Positions 59,353 through 64,000 of a DNA stretch of 64,000 nucleotides are shown here, piece after piece (positions within the stretch are counted from its first letter, which is position 1; every line of letters starts with the position of its first letter). Under the pieces are notes generated by a model that was not told where the DNA came from, ran no database searches, and saw only the letters and a program-made list of their open reading frames with translations. The DNA comes from Microbulbifer sp. VAAF005. Lineage in GTDB: Bacteria > Pseudomonadota > Gammaproteobacteria > Pseudomonadales > Cellvibrionaceae. The DNA lies in assembly GCF_030012985.1 (NCBI RefSeq), contig NZ_CP120233.1:4149001-4213000 (forward strand), given 5' to 3'. The translations under genes and the position numbers were made by a program.

Positions 59353-60159
59353 ATGGGTGAGGAAGCGGCCGTTCAAGGGCAGCGGGATATTTGGCAGGCG
59401 ATGCGGGCTGAAGCCTCAGAGGCGGCTGCTGGCGAACCTATCCTGGCAAGTTATTTCCACAATACCATTTTGCGCCACAAGTCTCTGGGTGATGCTATGG
59501 CGGATCACCTGGCTTCGGTGTTGGAGCACAATGCCCTCACGGCAACCGCACTTCAGGAAGTGATTGCCACGGCTCTGGCTAATGATCCGAGTATTTCCCA
59601 CTGTATGAGCGAGGATATTTGCGCTTGGTATGACCGGGACCCGGCTTGCGACCAGTACCTGACGCCTTTCCTGTATTTTAAGGGTTTTCACGCCCTGCAA
59701 TCCCACCGGATAGCGCACTGGTTGTGGAATCAAGGCCGCCATACCTTGGCGCTCTATTTCCAGAGCCAGGTATCGGAACAGTTCTCGGTGGATATCCACC
59801 CAGCAGCGCGATTTGGCTGCGGGATTATGATCGATCACGCCACTGGATTAGTGGTGGGGGAGACCTGTGTGGTTGAGGACAATGTCTCGATTCTCCACTC
59901 GGTGACATTGGGCGGCAGTGGCAGCGGCAGCGGCGATCGTCATCCGAAAATTGGCCCCGGAGTGATGATTGGCGCCGGTGCTAAAGTATTGGGTCCGGTT
60001 AAGGTGGGAGAGGACGTCAAAATTGCCGCCGGTAGCTTGGTCTTGCACGATGTGCCGGCCCATACAACCGTCGCCGGTGTTCCCGCCCGCCAGGTAGGAG
60101 GGCGTGTTGAAGGGGCTCCGGCTTATACCATGGACCAGACTCTGGATTCGGAAGAGTAA
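59353..60159 (+). CDS. cysE: Serine O-acetyltransferase
   Basis: This 268-residue enzyme makes O-acetylserine for cysteine synthesis. The N-terminal helical domain (IWQAMRAEASEAAAGEP, then SILHSVTLGGSG further on) precedes a left-handed beta-helix of hexapeptide repeats. Active-site residues are in the VDIHPAARFGCGIMIDHATG segment and the HPKIGPGVMIGAG turn. It matches the E. coli-type class rather than the short class. Confidence 0.95.
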   Translation: MGEEAAVQGQRDIWQAMRAEASEAAAGEPILASYFHNTILRHKSLGDAMADHLASVLEHNALTATALQEVIATALANDPSISHCMSEDICAWYDRDPACDQYLTPFLYFKGFHALQSHRIAHWLWNQGRHTLALYFQSQVSEQFSVDIHPAARFGCGIMIDHATGLVVGETCVVEDNVSILHSVTLGGSGSGSGDRHPKIGPGVMIGAGAKVLGPVKVGEDVKIAAGSLVLHDVPAHTTVAGVPARQVGGRVEGAPAYTMDQTLDSEE

Positions 60160-60177
60160 CTCAGGGAAATATTATTG

Positions 60178-60654
60178 ATGTCGCAATCTGCCTACAGTTT
60201 GGTTTTTCGCGGTGATTTGGTGGCGGGTTTTACCGCCGGTGATGTAAAGGCCAGTATGGTGCGCCTGTTTAAAAGCAATCCCCAGGCGATAGAGAAATTA
60301 TTCAGTGGGCGCCCGCTGGTACTGAAGAAAGGGTTATCTCTGCCCCAGGCACAGAAGTTTCGTGCAAACCTGGCCAAAATAGGCGCACAGGTCACTATTA
60401 AGGACGAAAGCAGCGGCGCAGCTGTTGCTGAGCAAACCAAGCCCAAGATGGAAGCTGCGGCTAGCCCGAAGTGGACCTTGGCGCCCATGGAGGGAAACTT
60501 GGTTAAGGAGCACGAACGCAAGTCGGTGGAACCGGTCAGCGTTGAGGTAGAGCACCTCAGTTTACGTGCAGCGGAAGGCCAGCTTCTGGATGAGAGTGAG
60601 CGCAAAGGGGAGGAGCTATCTCCTGTCTCTGTTCCCAATTGGGAAGTTAACTGA
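60178..60654 (+). CDS. Small protein with N-terminal YSLVFRG module, unknown function
   Basis: The product has 158 residues. The first ~70 residues (SLVFRGDLVAGFTAGDVKAS, then FSGRPLVLKKGLS and AQKFRANLAKIGAQVTI) resemble a small domain found at the N-terminus of several gammaproteobacterial proteins of unknown role. The rest is low-complexity, charged and probably disordered. It begins 18 bases after cysE and is probably co-transcribed with it. Confidence 0.6.
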   Translation: MSQSAYSLVFRGDLVAGFTAGDVKASMVRLFKSNPQAIEKLFSGRPLVLKKGLSLPQAQKFRANLAKIGAQVTIKDESSGAAVAEQTKPKMEAAASPKWTLAPMEGNLVKEHERKSVEPVSVEVEHLSLRAAEGQLLDESERKGEELSPVSVPNWEVN

Positions 60655-60675
60655 CAGGGTCTCTCCTAACAGGCA

Positions 60676-60706
60676 ATAAAAAACCGGCACTAGGCCGGTT
60701 TTTTAT
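60676..60706. terminator. Bidirectional intrinsic terminator
   Basis: AATAAAAAACCGGC pairs with GCCGGTTTTTTATT around a short loop. A-runs and T-runs on both sides let it serve the cysE unit and the convergent ppa gene. Confidence 0.9.
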
Positions 60707-60735
60707 TGCTCAGAGTCTGCTGAAAGAAGAGGGGA

Positions 60736-61272
60736 TTAGCCTTCTTCTTTCAGGTAGCGCTCGCGGGAAGCCATAACTTCTTTGCGTGCAGCTTCGGCGT
60801 CAGCCCAGCCTTCTACTTTAACCCACTTGCCCGCTTCCAGGGCTTTGTAGTTTTCGAAGTAGTGCTCGATCTGCTTGATCAGCAGCTCGGGCAGGTCGCT
60901 GATTTCTTCAACGTGATCGTACAGCTTGGTCAGCTTGGTGTGCGGTACGGCCAGCAGTTTGGCATCAACACCGGATTCGTCGGTCATGTTCAGAACGCCA
61001 ACAACACGAGAGCGGATTACAGAACCAACCATTACCGGGTAAGGCGCTACAACCAGCACGTCCAGGGGGTCACCGTCTTCAGACAGAGTCTGGGGCACGT
61101 AGCCGTAGTTTGCTGGGTAGAACATCGGAGTGGCAACGAAGCGATCCACAAATACTGCGTCAGAGTCCTTGTCCACTTCGTATTTGATCGGGTCGTGGTT
61201 GGCAGGGATCTCGATGATTACGTTGATATCGTTGGGCAGTTCTTTACCTGCCGGGATCTTTTCGAAGCTCAT
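60736..61272 (-). CDS. ppa: Inorganic pyrophosphatase
   Basis: This 178-residue family I soluble pyrophosphatase hydrolyses PPi released by biosynthesis. The active-site signature DGDPLDVLV is near residue 66, with ANYGYVPQT before it and [14 protein letters not shown] near the end. Length is typical. Confidence 0.97.
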   Translation of the reverse strand: MSFEKIPAGKELPNDINVIIEIPANHDPIKYEVDKDSDAVFVDRFVATPMFYPANYGYVPQTLSEDGDPLDVLVVAPYPVMVGSVIRSRVVGVLNMTDESGVDAKLLAVPHTKLTKLYDHVEEISDLPELLIKQIEHYFENYKALEAGKWVKVEGWADAEAARKEVMASRERYLKEEG

Positions 61273-61434
61273 TGCTGGTCCTGAATGAATAGATAACTGA
61301 AAATCTGGAGCGCGGATTATATATGCTGAGGGGCTCGGCTGAAAGTCACGCCTGCGCCGGGTTTATGGCGTCGAAGCTCGTCTGGCGGGTCTATCCTGTA
61401 ACTCGGAGATAACAACAACGGGGCAGGACCAGTC

Positions 61435-62808
61435 ATGGTAAAGGCACGGGAGGTAAAAACCGCTCACGAGGCCCGCGCAATTGTCGAAGAACGAGGCCTC
61501 AGTCATGTCAAAGTGGGCTTATTCGATACCGATGGTGTAATGCGTGGCAAATATATGAGCCGCGCCAAATTCCTCTCATCCCTGGAAAAGGGCTTCTCGT
61601 TTTGCGATGTGGTCCTGGGCTGGGATGTTAAGGATCAGCTCTACGACAATACCCGCTATACCGGTTGGCACACCGGATATCCAGACGCTCCGGTCCGCAT
61701 TCTTCCAGAAAGTTGCCGGGATGTACCTTTTGAAGATGACATGCTGCTATTTCTCGCCGAGTTTGACGGTCGCGCCCAGGCGTTGTGTCCCCGCGCAGTT
61801 CTGCGCAGGGTAATTGAGCGCTGCCGCTCACTGGGATTTGATCCCTATGCCGCCCTGGAGTACGAATTTTTCCTGTTTGATGAAACGCCCGAGTCAGTGC
61901 GGAGCAAGGGTTTCCGCAACCTCAAGCCTTTTACCCCTGATGTGTTTGGTTATTCCATACTGCGAAATTCTGTCCACGGTGAGCTGTACCGGGAAATCCT
62001 GGAACTGAGTGAGCGCATGGACTTCCCCTTGGAGGGCTTACACACAGAAACAGGTCCGGGAGTTTTAGAGGCGGCTATTGCAGTGGATGGTGTTGAGGCC
62101 GCTGGAGACAAAGCTGCCTTGTTTAAAACCTTTATAAAAGTATTGGCACAGCGAATGGGCTTGATGGCCACTTTCATGTCCCGCTGGTCCAGTGAGTACC
62201 CGGGGCAAAGCGGGCATATTCATTTATCACTGCGCAATAGTGGCAGCGGTGATTCGGCTTTTTTCGATTCGGGCCAGCCAGACGGTATCAGCCAGGTAAT
62301 GCGTCAGTTTATTGCTGGGCAGCAAAGGTTGATGCCGCAATTCCTTGCCCTGATGGCGCCGACTGTCAACAGTTATCGCCGCTTGGTACCAGGGTATTGG
62401 GCGCCAACAGGAGCCAGCTGGGGAGTGGAAAACCGCACAACGGCTCTGCGCGCTATCCCGGGTGGCGATACTTCCCAGCGCATCGAATACCGCTTGGGGG
62501 CCGCCGACGCCAATCCCTATTTAGCACTGGCAGCAGCTTTGGGCTCGGGTCTTTACGGTGTTATGCAGCAATGGCATCCCGGTGAGCCTGTCACCGGCAA
62601 TGCTTATTCGCTGGAGTTGGAAGGCGAGCAGGTTCTGCCGGGCACACTGTGGGAATCCACTCAGCAATTTAAGGCGTCAGAAGCAGCACAGGAACTATTT
62701 GGCAGCGACTTTGTTGAACACTTTTCGGCCAGTCGCGAGTGGGAGGAGCGGGAATATCGCCGCCATGTGAGTGACTGGGAGTTGGAGCGGTACTTCGAAA
62801 TTATTTAA
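61435..62808 (+). CDS. Glutamine synthetase-like ligase (GS-III/PuuA-like)
   Basis: The 457-residue protein has the glutamine synthetase fold. The metal/ATP motifs are AALEYEFFLFDE (~residue 141), ETGPGVLEAAI (~205), SGHIHLSLR (~260), NRTTALRAIP (~340) and EYRLGAADANPYLALAA (~355). Such GS-like enzymes attach glutamate to amines, for example putrescine in the PuuA pathway. The aldehyde dehydrogenase 18 bases downstream supports amine catabolism over nitrogen assimilation. The substrate is inferred. Confidence 0.82.
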   Translation: MVKAREVKTAHEARAIVEERGLSHVKVGLFDTDGVMRGKYMSRAKFLSSLEKGFSFCDVVLGWDVKDQLYDNTRYTGWHTGYPDAPVRILPESCRDVPFEDDMLLFLAEFDGRAQALCPRAVLRRVIERCRSLGFDPYAALEYEFFLFDETPESVRSKGFRNLKPFTPDVFGYSILRNSVHGELYREILELSERMDFPLEGLHTETGPGVLEAAIAVDGVEAAGDKAALFKTFIKVLAQRMGLMATFMSRWSSEYPGQSGHIHLSLRNSGSGDSAFFDSGQPDGISQVMRQFIAGQQRLMPQFLALMAPTVNSYRRLVPGYWAPTGASWGVENRTTALRAIPGGDTSQRIEYRLGAADANPYLALAAALGSGLYGVMQQWHPGEPVTGNAYSLELEGEQVLPGTLWESTQQFKASEAAQELFGSDFVEHFSASREWEEREYRRHVSDWELERYFEII

Positions 62809-62826
62809 TTGGGAGTATCGACGCCG

Positions 62827-64000
62827 ATGAAGACTACAAAAATCATGCACCACCTTCAGTGTATTTCTCCTATTGATAACAGTGTTTATGTAGAGCGCGC
62901 TCTGGCGGGAGAGGTGGAAATCCGTGTAGTGCTGGATCGGGCCAGTAAAGCACAAAAAGCATGGAGGCGAACTCCCCTCAATGAGCGCATCGCTATTGTC
63001 GAGCGGGCTGTGGAAATATTTGCCGTTAAAAAAGAGCGTTTGGGGCGGGAGCTGTGTTGGATGATGGGGCGTCCAATCCGTTATGCAGGAGGAGAAATTA
63101 ACGGGTTTATGGGGCGTGCGCAGACCATGGCACAGCTTGCTACTGAAGCCCTCGCTGACATTCAGTTACCTGAGAAGCCGGGTTTTACCCGGTTTATCCG
63201 CCGCGAGCCCTTAGGGGTCTCCCTGGTAATTGCCCCGTGGAATTACCCTTACCTAACGGCGGTTAATGCAGTGGTACCGGCACTGCTATCGGGCAATGCA
63301 GTGATTTTAAAACACTCGGCACAGACGCCGCTTTGTGCTGAGAGAATGGTGGAGATTTTTCGCGAGGCGGGACTGCCCTACGGTGTTTTTCAGTTTCTTC
63401 ATTTAAATCATGCTTATACCCAGCGATTAGCCTGTGCGGGGGAAATCCAGCATGTTGCCTTCACCGGCTCGGTTGGCGCTGGCGCGAACCTAGAACGCAC
63501 AGTTGCCGGTCGATTTATTCAAGTGGGACTTGAACTGGGGGGAAAAGATCCAGCTTATGTCCGCGCCGACGCCGATATTAACCAAGCTGTGGCTGCGGTA
63601 GTCGACGGCGCCTATTTTAATTCCGGGCAGTCCTGTTGCGGTATTGAGCGGGCCTATGTGCATGAAGATATTTTTTCTGAGTTTATTTCCCAAACGGTCG
63701 ACTTACTGCGTGACTATCGACTGGGGCGCCCGGATCAAGTGGAGACCACTTTGGGGCCTTTGGTGCGTGCGGAAGCTGCAGACCGGGTTCGCGCGCAGGT
63801 GGATGAAGCGATAGCGGAGGGCGCGAAGGTTCACTTGGATGTGAGTGAATTCCCAATGGACAAGCGGGGTACCCAATATATGGCACCGCAACTGTTAACC
63901 CGGGTGCGACACCACATGCGAGTGATGCGCGAGGAGACTTTTGGGCCGGTGCTGGGGGTGCAGAAAGTGCATGATGATGGCGAAGCTCTAGAATTTATGA
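62827..64000 (+). CDS. Aldehyde dehydrogenase family protein, partial at window end
   Basis: Open from the ATG at 62827 to the window end (391 codons seen, 3' end missing). Motifs include VIAPWNYPYLTAVNAVVPAL, FTGSVGAG (NAD site), LELGGKDPAY (general-base Glu) and FNSGQSCCG with the catalytic Cys near residue 265. The enzyme oxidises an aldehyde to an acid. Its place after the GS-like ligase suggests the glutamylated aminoaldehyde step of a polyamine-type pathway. Confidence 0.9.
   Translation, partial: MKTTKIMHHLQCISPIDNSVYVERALAGEVEIRVVLDRASKAQKAWRRTPLNERIAIVERAVEIFAVKKERLGRELCWMMGRPIRYAGGEINGFMGRAQTMAQLATEALADIQLPEKPGFTRFIRREPLGVSLVIAPWNYPYLTAVNAVVPALLSGNAVILKHSAQTPLCAERMVEIFREAGLPYGVFQFLHLNHAYTQRLACAGEIQHVAFTGSVGAGANLERTVAGRFIQVGLELGGKDPAYVRADADINQAVAAVVDGAYFNSGQSCCGIERAYVHEDIFSEFISQTVDLLRDYRLGRPDQVETTLGPLVRAEAADRVRAQVDEAIAEGAKVHLDVSEFPMDKRGTQYMAPQLLTRVRHHMRVMREETFGPVLGVQKVHDDGEALEFM

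Overview
The window reads as chromosomal DNA of a marine-type gammaproteobacterium. The gene orders metY-rimP-nusA-infB-rbfA-truB-rpsO-pnp and dksA-gluQ-cbrX-cbrA-cbrB-[sRNA]-pcnB-folK-panB are those of Pseudomonas and its relatives. A curlin-repeat protein, large type V autotransporters and a GSCFA protein make a Cellvibrionales member such as Microbulbifer a reasonable guess. The taxon is inferred, not proven.

Layout: 0.6-8 kb holds a broken MFS exporter, a large curlin-repeat secreted protein, NnrS, a GFA-type zinc protein, a PhzF-family protein and a UbiM/UbiH-type hydroxylase. 8.1-18 kb is the translation/RNA-decay supercluster, with three tandem initiator tRNAs, then RimP, NusA, IF2, RbfA, TruB, S15 and PNPase. 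Intrinsic terminators and leader hairpins at the junctions suggest attenuation and RNase-III-type autoregulation. 18-24 kb is mixed accessory metabolism (membrane protein, second GFA protein, broken ZntB, GMC-type oxidoreductase with a ferredoxin-like Cys motif, secreted DNase-I-fold hydrolase, thioesterase).

24-37 kb is the carbon-control locus: panB, a deoxynucleoside kinase, folK, pcnB, CbrB, CbrA, CbrX, GluQ, DksA, a broken sfsA, a Rieske protein and a DegS/DegQ-like protease. The gap between cbrB and pcnB is the most interesting part of the window. It carries, on the minus strand, repeated GTTAC/GTAAC boxes, a perfect IHF consensus, a -24/-12 sigma-54 promoter, and then an A-rich untranslated stretch of about 340 nt with five tracts of AAN triplets. 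This is the architecture of a CrcZ-type Hfq/Crc-titrating small RNA.

37-57 kb is an accessory, AT-richer region: transposon scars, an orphan CsrA, a 21-copy heptanucleotide array, two tandem ~1,800-residue autotransporters sharing an apparently identical ~1.2-kb barrel tract, a GSCFA-TPR protein, an IS630 element, and a lipoprotein/membrane-protein pair. 57-64 kb returns to housekeeping genes (htpX, TfoX-C protein, M15 peptidase, cysE, ppa) and ends with a glutamine-synthetase-like ligase followed by an aldehyde dehydrogenase cut off by the window edge.

Six genes are interrupted by eleven frame breaks, and every break sits in a mononucleotide run of 5-7 bases. This points to homopolymer indels, either sequencing errors or real slippage mutations, and those genes should be read with that in mind.
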